64,000 nucleotides of DNA, from assembly GCF_000327385.1 (NCBI RefSeq), contig NW_008708079.1, positions 191,717 through 255,716 of the forward strand, given 5' to 3'. The notes beneath the pieces were generated by a model, which saw nothing but the letters and a program-made list of their open reading frames with translations, made no database searches and was not told the origin of the DNA. Below, in pieces: positions 27,001-39,000 of the stretch (position 1 is the first letter of the stretch; each line of letters opens with the position of its first letter). This stretch comes from Lottia gigantea (Eukaryota > Mollusca > Gastropoda > Lottiidae). Both the position numbers and the translations under genes were made by a program.

Positions 27001-30000
27001 TATTGTTATGTTAGTACAAGCGTGAGAAATAGTACCACCTTGACGTATAGCATATGCTGTATATTAGTAGTTTGTGGAACTGGTTAATCCAGTCTTGAAT
27101 CATATCTATAAGTAAAACAATAGGGCTTGATAATTAAGTATTATCACCATTAACAAGCAATATCAAGTATTGAGTATAAGAATGTGAAGGAGAATCATTC
27201 TTAAGTTTTTTTTTTAATTTGTTCATTTGTGAAATTCAAACATTATTATGTTAACATAGTGCTACCAACTTTTATAAATTTTTAATGGTGTTAAAATATA
27301 ATTTACAATGTCATCTCTCTTTGGCCCCTATATTAGTAAATAATTTCTGGAATTATGAAATTGAACTTTAAATTTAAAACTGAAAGTGACATGTCTACTG
27401 TTGGTGGAAATGGTGATCAGACTCCAACCTTTCCCCCCTTATATTAACACTACAAATTGTTGTTTAAGAATTACCTATTATTAATCAATACAATCTGTAC
27501 AATGGATCCCAATCAACAGTAGTGCATATGAGTTGTGAATATTAAATTTATTACTGATTAGCTTAGGTAAAATATTCTCATTTCTGAGTCTAAGGTACAA
27601 TAGTACAAACCTGTCCCTTTAATCTCAATGAAAAATGAATACTTATGAACAATGATCATAGTTGAAGAGATTTAGTGTGGGGAATGTGTTAATGATCAGA
27701 AATACCACTAAAATATTCTCTGATTGTTATATGTAATCATTTCTATTGTACTTTCAGAGTTTTTGATACCTTTCCTTGTTTTGATAAAGTTTATGAACAT
27801 TATCATCCCCAAATATGAAATTATTGATACTTTTTAATGCTGATGTAATTATTATGTGTACTAGCCCTGTGCTTGCAACAACAAATTCATAATGGCATGG
27901 ATTAATTAAAACTCTTAAATCTTGATCGATTGGAAAAACACAATAACACAATAAAAACTTTATTAAATTTTATTAAAATATCAATTTGGAATTTTAGGTC
28001 ATAACATTGCGGTTAAGTAATGTTACAAAAGCACATGCACAGGCATGCAGACTTAACCTCTAGCGAGAGATAATATTGTCTATCTGTTTGGGGTCATTAT
28101 CATTAGGACTAATTCCCATTTGAGCTAATATATTTCTCCCGAGACGCCTTGGCATCAGGTCAAATTCACCTCCGCAATGCACATCCGCATTTTTTTTAGC
28201 ATAAAAAGAGGTGAAGCTTTTACTTGTGCTTAGTTGCCCCAGAAGAGTTCAATTAAGAACGAAACTGGTTGGGCTATACTATAAGAAAAATATTTTTGAG
28301 GAAATCATCTATAGTAGTATAGTGGTATTATTCTTCACAATAATAATGATTAATGAAAAACAGCAGTACATTAAACATCCTTTTTTTTTTTAAATATAAC
28401 AACCAATACAACAATGTGAAACACACATATATATATACATTAATACACAGGCTTATCAAACATCAGGATTATCACTGTCACTATCATCATTATCTACATC
28501 AATACTGTTAATTTCTGGTCCCTCAATATTCTCATTTGAACAATGATACAAATCAGTACACTTTAATTTTGCCTTCAAACAAATTGTTTTAGAGTACATT
28601 GGTCTTTTCCATAAATGTTTTTGCGTGCCTCCAACATCCCTTCTGCTTCGCTCAGCATTTTTATGCTTATTAAAGGATATCTGTCACAAACAAAATCAAT
28701 GCGATCTGAATTATTATGCAGGTCAATCGTATTCAGAATTAGATGCTATGTACTTATGTCATAATACGTCTAATTCATAATGCAAATGTTAAATTATATA
28801 AAACCACAGACACGATACCTAAAATAATACGTACAATGTCCTTTCACTTTCGACATTGTACATTGAACAAAGAATAATTGTCTTTGCGTCTTTTACATTG
28901 CACTAGTTACATTACATCTTCGTCTTAGTATCTTCTACATTGCATTAGAAAACGTGTTTTATCTCGACTGCACTATCTTTTTCTGACTTGTGGGCGGAGC
29001 CTATCAGCAATATTAAATCATAGAACAAGTTCTGCCACTGGACTTCTTTTTAGGAGAAGGTCCCATCTCACTTTCACTGCTTAAACTGCTGACAATGGAT
29101 TTCTTTGCTAATCTTTTCTTGGCTGGTCGATGCGAGTTTTGTCGGTGAATCTTCGATAACAAAGTGGATGGAAGCCTAATTTTAGCCACTCAACACCACT
29201 TGATTTGAATTTGTTCCATCTAACATTTGTATATAGATTTTACGTTTTAAGTTTTACCGTCTTGAATGTTTACATTATGTTGATTGGCAGAAGCGTCTTC
29301 ACCCTTGGGTGATAACAGACAATTCAGCAAGTTTCATCTAAATCTGTCAATAAAGGTGATTGTAAGTTAGTAGATTTAGGGTGTTTGCAAGTACATTGTA
29401 AGTAGATTTGCAAGTAAGTTTTCTATTCATGGTGTTCATTGCATGGTTATTCCAGAAGCAAAATATTCAAGAAACAGAAAGACACAGTACCGATACAAGT
29501 GCACACACTATTGAAACCTAAACCAACTAGTTGCACCTTTAGTCTATACTTACAGTTTCTGTTATTAACATATGTAAATCATGGAAGTCACTATATCTTC
29601 TATAAACATCAGTTACTGTCTCTTCTTCACTGTCTGGTACCTTACGTTTCACAGTTATAGCAAATATAGCATAACTTTTACCACTCTTATCAGGTTCCTT
29701 TACAATACCTGAAATACACATTGAACATAACAAAACTGATTGTTTATCTTTATAGAAGTAAGCCCTTCCTATTGTAATAGCTGACTGATGGATTGTGCGA
29801 ATCTTTCTATTACCCCATAAATTATTTTTATCCTATACATTACTATTATCCTATAATTTACTATTACCCTATAATTTACTATTATCCTATACATTACTAT
29901 TATCCTATAATTTACTATTATCCTATACATTACTATTATCCTATAATTTACCATTACCCTATACATTACTATTATCCTATAATTTACCATTGCCCTCTAC

Positions 30001-33000
30001 ATTACTATTATCCTATAATTTACCATTACCATATACATTACTATTATCTATATATATGTATATATATTACTATTACCCTTTGTATTACTATTACCCTATA
30101 CATTACTATTGCCCTATACATTACTAATGCCCTATACATTACTATTACCCTATACATTACTATTACCTTCTACATTACTATTACCCTCTACATTACTATT
30201 ACCTTCTGCATTACTATTACCCTATACATTACTATTACCCTATTTATTACTATTATCCTATAATTTATCATTACCCTATACATTACTATTATCCTATACA
30301 TAACTATTACCCTCTACATTACTATTACCCTATACATTACTATTACCCTATTTATTACTATTATCCCATAATTTACCATTACACTATACATCACTATTAT
30401 TCTATACATTACTATTATCCTATAATTTACTATTACCCTATACATTACTATTACCCTATACATTACTATTACCCTATACATTACTATTACCCTATACATT
30501 ACTATTATCCTATAATTTACCATTACCCTATACATTACTATTATCCTATACATTACTATTATCCTATAATTTACCATTACCCTATACATTACTATTATCC
30601 TATAATTTACCATTACCATATACATTACTATTACCCTATACATAACTATTATTCTCTACATTACTATTGCCCTATTTATTATTTTAATGTTAAACATCGT
30701 TAATTCCATTTCTATTGTTATACATGTATTGTTATTGTTATTATTAAATGTTATCTCAAAATATCAACTTGTCATTCTTAGCTGGGTAAACCATACCTCT
30801 ATTAAGCACCACCCCTTACTAAGCAGCCACTTATGAGCATTCCCTTGACTGGCTGCTTAATACAAGTTAGACTGTATATTACTATTACCCTATAATTTAA
30901 TAGAAGAAATTGCTTGTACTTGTCAATTTTATTACACTTCAAGAATAATTTTAAAAATAGAAGAAAAAAAAAAAGAAATTGAATTAAAAATCTGTAAAGA
31001 TTCAACAGTTAAGTTTCTAATTATTCTATTGTTGTATATGTATATATATTACTATTACCCTATACATTACTATTATCTATATATATGTATATATATTACT
31101 ATTACCCTATGCATTACTATTACCCTATACATTACTATTGCCCTATACATTACTATTGCCCTATACATTACTATTACCTTCTACATTACTATTACCCTAT
31201 ACATTACTATTGCCCTATACATTACTATTGCCCTATACATTACTATTACCTTCTACATTACTATTACCCTATACATTACTATTACCCTATACATACCCAT
31301 TACCCTCTACATTACTATTACCCTATACATTACTATTGCCCTATACATTACTATTGCCCTATACATTACTATTACCCTATACATTACTATTACCCTATTT
31401 ATTACTATTATCCTATAATTTACCATTACCCTATACATTACTATTATCCTATACATTACTATTATCCTATAATTTACTATTACCCTATAATTTACTATTA
31501 CCCTATACATTACTATTACCCTATACATTACTATTGCCCTATACATTACTATTGCGCTATACATTACTATTGCCGTATACATTACTATTACCCTATTTAT
31601 TACTATTATCCTATAAGTTACCATTACCCTATACATTACTATTATCCTATACATTACTATTATCCTATAATTTACTATTACCCTATAATTTACTATTATC
31701 CTATACATTACTATTATCCTATACATTACTATTACCCTATACATTACTATTACCCTATACATTACTATTACCCTATTTATTACTATTATCCTATAATTTA
31801 CCATTACCCTATACATTACTATTATCATATACATTACTATTATCCTATAATTTACCATTACCCTATACATTACTATTACCCTCTACATTACTATTACCCT
31901 ATACATAACTATTATCCTCTACATTACTATTACCCTATTTATCATTATAACCCTATACATTACCATTACACTATACATCACTATTATTCTATACATTACT
32001 ATAACCCTATACATTACTATTACCCTATACATTACCATTACCCTATACATTGTTATTGCCCTATACATTATTATTATCCTCTACATTACTATTACCCTAT
32101 TTATTACTATTACCCTCTACATTACTATTGCCCTCTACATTACTATTATCCTATAATTTACCATTACCCTATACATTACTATTACCCTATACATAATTAT
32201 TACCCTCTACATTACTATTACCCTCTACATTACTATTACCCTCTACATTACTATTATCCTATAATTTACCATTACCCTATACATTACTATTACCCTATAC
32301 ATAACTATTATCCTCGACATTACTATTACCCTATACATTACTATAATCCTATAATTTACCATTACCCTATATATTACTATTATCCTATACATTACTATTG
32401 CCCTATTTATTACTATTGCCCTATTTATTACTATTGCCCTATTTATTCCTATTGCCCTATTTATTACTATTACCCTGTACATTACTATTACCCTATACAT
32501 TACTATTACCCTATACATTACTATTACCCTCTATATTACTATTACCCTGTACAGTCTAACTTGGTCTAACAGTATTCAGCACCAACCTTTAATAAACGGC
32601 CACCAAAAATACATCCCGTGCAATTTTCAACCAAATTTACCTCTATTGAACACCACCCTCTTGACGCGGTCAGCGGTCACCATTTTCTTAACACTAAACA
32701 CGTGTCACCCTGCAATCAACGTCGATAATTCTTGTTAATCCCATAAATCAAAATCAAGATTAATTACTGCCAAACAGAATATCCTTTGTCTATAATCCAC
32801 GAATACAACTCACGCATGGATTATTATTCTTTCAAGTTTTCGATTCCGTGGCAATTATTGTCATACGATTGAAGATTATATGAATATGCAGTGCGATCTG
32901 AGGATTAAGGGAAAAATTAGCAACAAGAAAATCAAAAGTGTAAAACAGACATGTCTGAAAGATTATTTTAATGTTAAACATCGTTAATTCCATTTCTATT

Positions 33001-36000
33001 GTTATACATGTATTGTTATTGTTATCATTAAATGTTATCTCAAAATATCAACTTGTCATTCTTAGCTGGGTAAACCATACCTCTATTAAGCACCACCTCT
33101 TACTAAGCAGCCACTTATGAGCATTCCCTTGAATGGCTGCTTAATACAAGTTAGACTGTATAATACTATTCTATAGAGACTACAGTTTTTATCTGATTTT
33201 GATAAAACTTGGTGTGATGCTTTAGATTGATAAGATCTCTCAAATTTGACATACTTTCGATGAACGGTTTTGAGATATTGCCCTTGACTTTGTTAAAATG
33301 CATTGAAATTTGTTAAAAATAGTTTGTGAGCAGGATTGAAGCTACAGTTTTCCACCGATTCTGATGAAACTTGATGTGATCATTGGAATTTATAAAATTT
33401 CGGACAAGTTCTAACTTGACGCATTTTCGATGAATGGTTTTTGGGATATATACATAATATATATATATATGATTGAATTCAAATAAAATAATAAAATTTC
33501 TTTAATATGAGAGAATTCATACTTTAGTCACTAAAGACTGTTTTATCATTTCTGACAGTTGCCAGTGGACATATGTTACCTTGCCTGGCAACCTATCTTT
33601 ATCTCTAATATTGTTTTTTGTTTATGGAACCCTGGTAGTAGACAACTATAAACTGTTTTTATCTATAATATTGTAATTTGTGTATTTTCAGTTGATTGTT
33701 TCCTCCATTAAACATATCACCTTTAACTGTTCCTTATAAAGAGTTCATTTCTCTAGATATCGTTTCAATGTTGGTTAACTAAAGGGTGAGATGCATTAGC
33801 AAACATCTACATACATACAACAACAATCAACCACTAGAACTCATATTAAATTAGTAATGTACCAAAATAAAACATTGGGGTATCATATGATAATTTAGAC
33901 AAAGAAGATGTTTTTGTCGAATGGTGAAGGTTTAAGCCAAAAGTTATGAGCCTTTATTTGGTGGCCCAAATTTTATACCAGAGGTTGTGCAAAGACAAAT
34001 TTAAACTTGAAAGATAGCTTGCCAGGCAAAGTAACATACGCCCGCTGGCAGCTGTCACAAATATCAACTAAATCTTTATTGACAAAACATATATTAAAGA
34101 TCTTCTTAATAATACCAAAATTCTCTTCATTATGCATTTGTCATCAATTTAGGGTCACTTATGCTGAATTTTGTCCACAAATATTTTTAAATCAATAGCA
34201 ATAATCCAGAAGCGTTGAATTATCAACATCAAAGAGCTCTCATGTCTTTAATTTTTTAAGAGATTTTACAAGTCAATGTTAGAGGTCATAATCAAATTAT
34301 CATAAAATTCAAAAACACAAAATTAGATAAACAACTGTAGTCTCTATGAAAAATCATCAGGTTATTACCAAATCTAATATATATACCTGAATACCTAGTT
34401 TCAACAAAATCAGATAAAAACAAGGCAAGGCAATAATGCAAAAAACGTTCATCCTAAACAAGGTCTTTTCAATATATACAGTATATTCTATGTAATTCGA
34501 CATACACTGGGACTGCAAAACCCCGCAAACCGGTAGCTTTCTTATAATAAGACGATAATAAAAGTTAACTTTATAATTATTTAATTGTTCATATTTCGAG
34601 CTACCGTACATACGCTTTTTAATATTGTCAGCAAACTCTGTTTACGTTTTAAAATGCAGTTTATTGTTGTTCAATACTGTGAAGAGCGCGGCACTTTTTC
34701 ATAATCTCCAATAATTTACTGTTTCATATCCAGAGACACATTAGTACAGGCTCGCATTGCAGAACGGAAAACACTAGCTTGAGAATATTGATAAAACGCG
34801 AAACAAAGAATGGTTGCCTATTTCTGTTCCATATGGTGTGATACGAGTACCGATACCATTTGATCTAAAGGCAATGACCTTGATCTTTAAGCGAGGTCAT
34901 GGGCAGTGATTAATCAGCAACAAGATTATCAATAAAATAAGCGATTATCTAATTGACGATAATTGATTAAGATGAGTAGATGTCGGATTATACCAGGGCA
35001 CAAGCTACGGGGCAATGTGGGCGAAAAAGTCGCTTTATGGTTCAAAAAATCACCTTATATTTTATTCATTGCGATTACAAGTCGCCTCAATTCAGAAATT
35101 TGGCTTCGAAAGGTGAAACAGAATGATTGTCTTCTATTTACTTTGGCTATTAATAGTTTAGTCGACGGTTATCAAGTCTCTAATAGTAAGCGAAGGCCAT
35201 ATACAAATTATTTCAATTGACACTTCATCATTACCCAATGGAATCCCTCTCAAGCATTTGATGCCAGTTTTAACTTTTAATTACAGAGGCTTTTATTGAC
35301 TACCAACCACCCATTCATTGAATAAATATCATTTCATGGCCATATTATTTCTTTTTATCAATTCCCATTGGTCGAAATGAATTATGTTTCGTGTATTTTC
35401 AATGAAAATTGCTTATTTACCCGTATTTAGTTTTAAATTAAAGAATCAAACACTGACTAAAAGCTTACTGTGTTCTGGGTATGACAAGATGGCCACCAAA
35501 GATAATAAACAAAGGATCAAGAAAGCGTGTTGTTTGAAAAGGAATATTATAAAACAAATGCTTTTCGCACTTTGGTTGATAACTTTTGACACCATTGATA
35601 AAAGATTAATCTACTTTTGAGTGATTCTAATTGTAAATATGGCCTGGTCAAGTCATTGTTTGAGGAAACAACTTTCCTTGTGCGGACACTCATTTATAAA
35701 ACATCTTCTTTTCGATCCAACTAGTATGCATTTTGATTTAGCAATATGTCATTACAAAGTTGGCTCTCACCCTCTCTTAAGACTAGTTCGAAACGTCCAT
35801 TGGAAATATCGGTAAACGATACGAATCAGTCTAGCCCTAGTCAAAGTTCACCCAAGAAAAGGAAGTTTAGTAAAGAGCTTTCTCAAACGGCCTTTAACAG
35901 GTACGTTTTGGATACAGATAAATCCAAATGGTTTTGTAAAGTATGTAGGGAAGCTAAGAACGATACAGCATATGCCAGGGGACATGGAATACCAGCTAAA

Positions 36001-39000
36001 ACTACAAACCATGCAAGACATGCTGCCTGTAGTTTTCTAAGTAGTCATTATTAATTTAACATTATTTCAACCAATTTAAAATTATATAAATTGGTCTATT
36101 TATAACTTTTGATTGTTGGATCTTTTGATTGACTTATTTTAAGGTGAAGATGGCAAAGTGTTATAATTTTATTTCTTAATGTCTTTCAGCTCAAGCCCAT
36201 ATATTTATATTTCTACTATCACTCCCTTCAATAAAGCAGTTAGCCAAACCGGCCTTTATGTTTCAATAACTAGTTTGTCACGTGACAATAAGGCGTATGA
36301 ATACAACGAAAACGAAAACAAGGATTGACCCAAGTTTTCTACCTAGAGTTGGAAAGCGATTTACAATTTATTTAAATTTACAATTGTTGTTAATATTTCA
36401 ATGGAATAATAAATATTTGATAATTTTATCATCCAAATAAGACTGTTGATTTATAGAACTATATTGTTAGGGGTGGTGAACTTGATTGACAGATATAGGT
36501 GATTTAAGCAACAAATTTTGGCGTATTTTATCAGAAAAGATTAACCAAGGCCATACCAAAATAATATTCTGTTCGTCGGGAATTCCGTACCCGATTTTCC
36601 GTTATCGAAATTTTATATTTAAAATTAAAAAATAATATTCCGTATGTATCAAAAGAGCTCCCATATTTTGAAAAAAGAATTTTTAACTTTAAAAAAATTA
36701 TATTGCCCGTATGTCCGTACCTCTAAATTGATCAGATAAACATGATTGTTTAGCTCTCATTTTTAGTTTAAGCCTAAAATTTGGTAGTGGGAGTTACAAA
36801 ATTGCGCCCTCTATTTCCGTTTGTCAGTTTGTGGACATCGTGCGACAATTATAGTAGAACATGTTCCAGCTGTTGAAAGAGTGAGTTCGTACAGTAGTTT
36901 AGGCCCGTCGCTGAAGCAAGAACGTTTTCTCGACGACCGAACGCATCGAAATTCCGGAAGTTGATAATTATCAGAAATAGGCATGGCCAATGCAGTGCTA
37001 GAATTAATATTTGTATTTGTCTTTTTTACCAAAATGATTTTAGTAATCAAAATAAGGTCACACCAGAAACTTATTTTGCCATACATGGCGTTTGATGTTG
37101 AGCCTGAAAGATGTTTATGATCTGGCATCTGCAGGAATTCAATCGTGCATATCACAGATCCCAGAAAAAGTGTACATCAAGGACAATATTGAAAAATCAG
37201 GCGGTGTCTTGGTTACACTTTCGTTGAAAATTTCTCTGTGTGATGAACTGAAATCCAAGTTTGTGGACTTTTTAATTAACTTGCCTTCTCATTCTTCGTC
37301 TGAAGAACCTGTTTGTAATACTTCCAAAAGTGATAAAAATGTGTTCGATTTTATGATGGCATCAAGAAAGACATTAATGTTTCCTGAAAAACCTACACCA
37401 CCAGTCTTTGACAAAACCTTAACTGGACCTCAAAAACTATTTTGTGATGTGCTAGATTGGTGCAAAACAATTGATGATGGCTGGTCAAAAGACCAGTTAA
37501 TCTGTGCAAAAGAAATTTTGTGGAAGATTACAAATTTTTTGTGGTACGTTGATACGCACCATGACAAATTTAAAACAGCTAGTTGTGCCATACCAAAATG
37601 TTTTGAAGCCTTTACACCATAAATAAATACTATTAATTGTTATTTTATCTGAATCCATGCTGGAAAATTTTAATGGCACGAAGGGTCTTTTTTTTTTTTT
37701 TAAATTAAAAAATATTATATCGCACCAACCAAATCAATGATTACTAACTTTGAGACATTTTTTTTTAAAATTAAAAAAAAAATTTTGTTCGCTCGTACCT
37801 TTTTTTTTTCAAGAAATCCCGAAGAACAGAAAATTATTTTGGTATGGCCCAATGTAAATATAAGGAATGAATGTGGATCTTGTTATCGTTATGGGGAAAT
37901 AAACGCTGGGTCATTTGTCTTGTCACATAATAAACCAGCGTTTATTTGCCTAACAGTTAGAATTATTAGATATGTTTGGACACCAAAGAAACAAGTTTTC
38001 ATCATATACAAGTCACCAAAGTGTCACAGAATTTCAAAGTGCTATTTCAAGTGTAAATTTGGCTGAGTGCATGGAGAAAGTGAAGGATTCTGTTTATTAC
38101 TCATTAGTTGTTATTGAAAGTTGTTGTTATGTTTTAAATGAATAGTTTTTAGCATGTAATGAAATAAATGACAAAGTGATTTAAGTAAAGAGGTGTCTGT
38201 TATTTAAAACACATTAATTATGATACAATCAATTGTCATCACAGCATGACACATTTTCCAAATACTTTAACGCAGGTAGAAGTCTCCCCAAAATAAATGC
38301 AGTCTCCCTTAACTTTCATGAGGGAGAAGTGATGTCTCGCTAAATTGAGCCCTGGATTATACAGATTTTTCTCAGTGTCGGGACCACTGATTAGTGTCGT
38401 AATTCGGAATACACAGAATGTCAAAGTACTCAGAGTTTTTTTTTAAACTAGCCTAAGAAGGAAATGAATCGGGACTAGAAACTGATGTTGGATTACGCAG
38501 AATGTCTGAATACTCTGATGTCGGATATCACAGAGTACACTGTACATGCATACCAAGTTTCATCGAGATCCGATCCACAGTTTTACATGTTTACATGTAA
38601 AATCTGACACATTTTTACTTAGTCAAGGCCAATAACAAAAAAAAACATCCATCCAAAACAGGCCAAATTCAAACTTGAGAGAGATCTCGTCAATATTTTT
38701 TAATTAGAGCCCCCTCTTCAACAGCCTAAACTAAGATAGCTTGCCAGGCAAGGTAACATACGCCCACTGGCAGCTGTCAGAAATGATAAGACAGTCTTTA
38801 GTGACTAAAGTACGAATTTTCTTATTGAAGAAATTTTATTAGTTTGAATTAAATTATATATATATATATATATATAGTTAAATGAGATCAATAACGCAGA
38901 TAAAGATAGTTAATTTTTACTGCCAACATGTTTCAATTTCATATTTTCAAGGCATAGCAACAATACAATAAACAACAATATGACGTCATGATATTGTCTT

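Larger units (their letters stand above)
34994..38354 (+). mobile_element. hAT DNA transposon, 3361 bp, perfect 8-bp target duplication
   Basis: The ends CAGGGCACAAGCTACGGGG (left) and, reverse complemented, CAGGGCTCAATTTAGCGAG (right) are imperfect inverted repeats starting CAGGG. The 8-bp direct repeat GATTATAC lies at 34986-34993 and 38355-38362. An 8-bp duplication with CAGGG-type ends is diagnostic of hAT. It carries a BED-like zinc-finger ORF (35746-36054) but no transposase core or C-terminal dimerisation region that I could find, and it contains a second transposon (36549-37849). It is therefore probably non-autonomous or gutted. Confidence 0.85.

Noticed and set aside
29793-32569. 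Long ORFs on both strands (up to 494 codons of YYYPIH-type repeat)
   Set aside because: They are frames through an 18-bp satellite whose length is a multiple of three; all are repeats, several frames are open at once, and no splice sites or start context support a gene.
37889-37945. 13-bp perfect inverted repeat (AAATAAACGCTGG) as a separate MITE
   Set aside because: Short arms with a ~25-bp loop and no target duplication; it lies inside the hAT element and may be just part of it.
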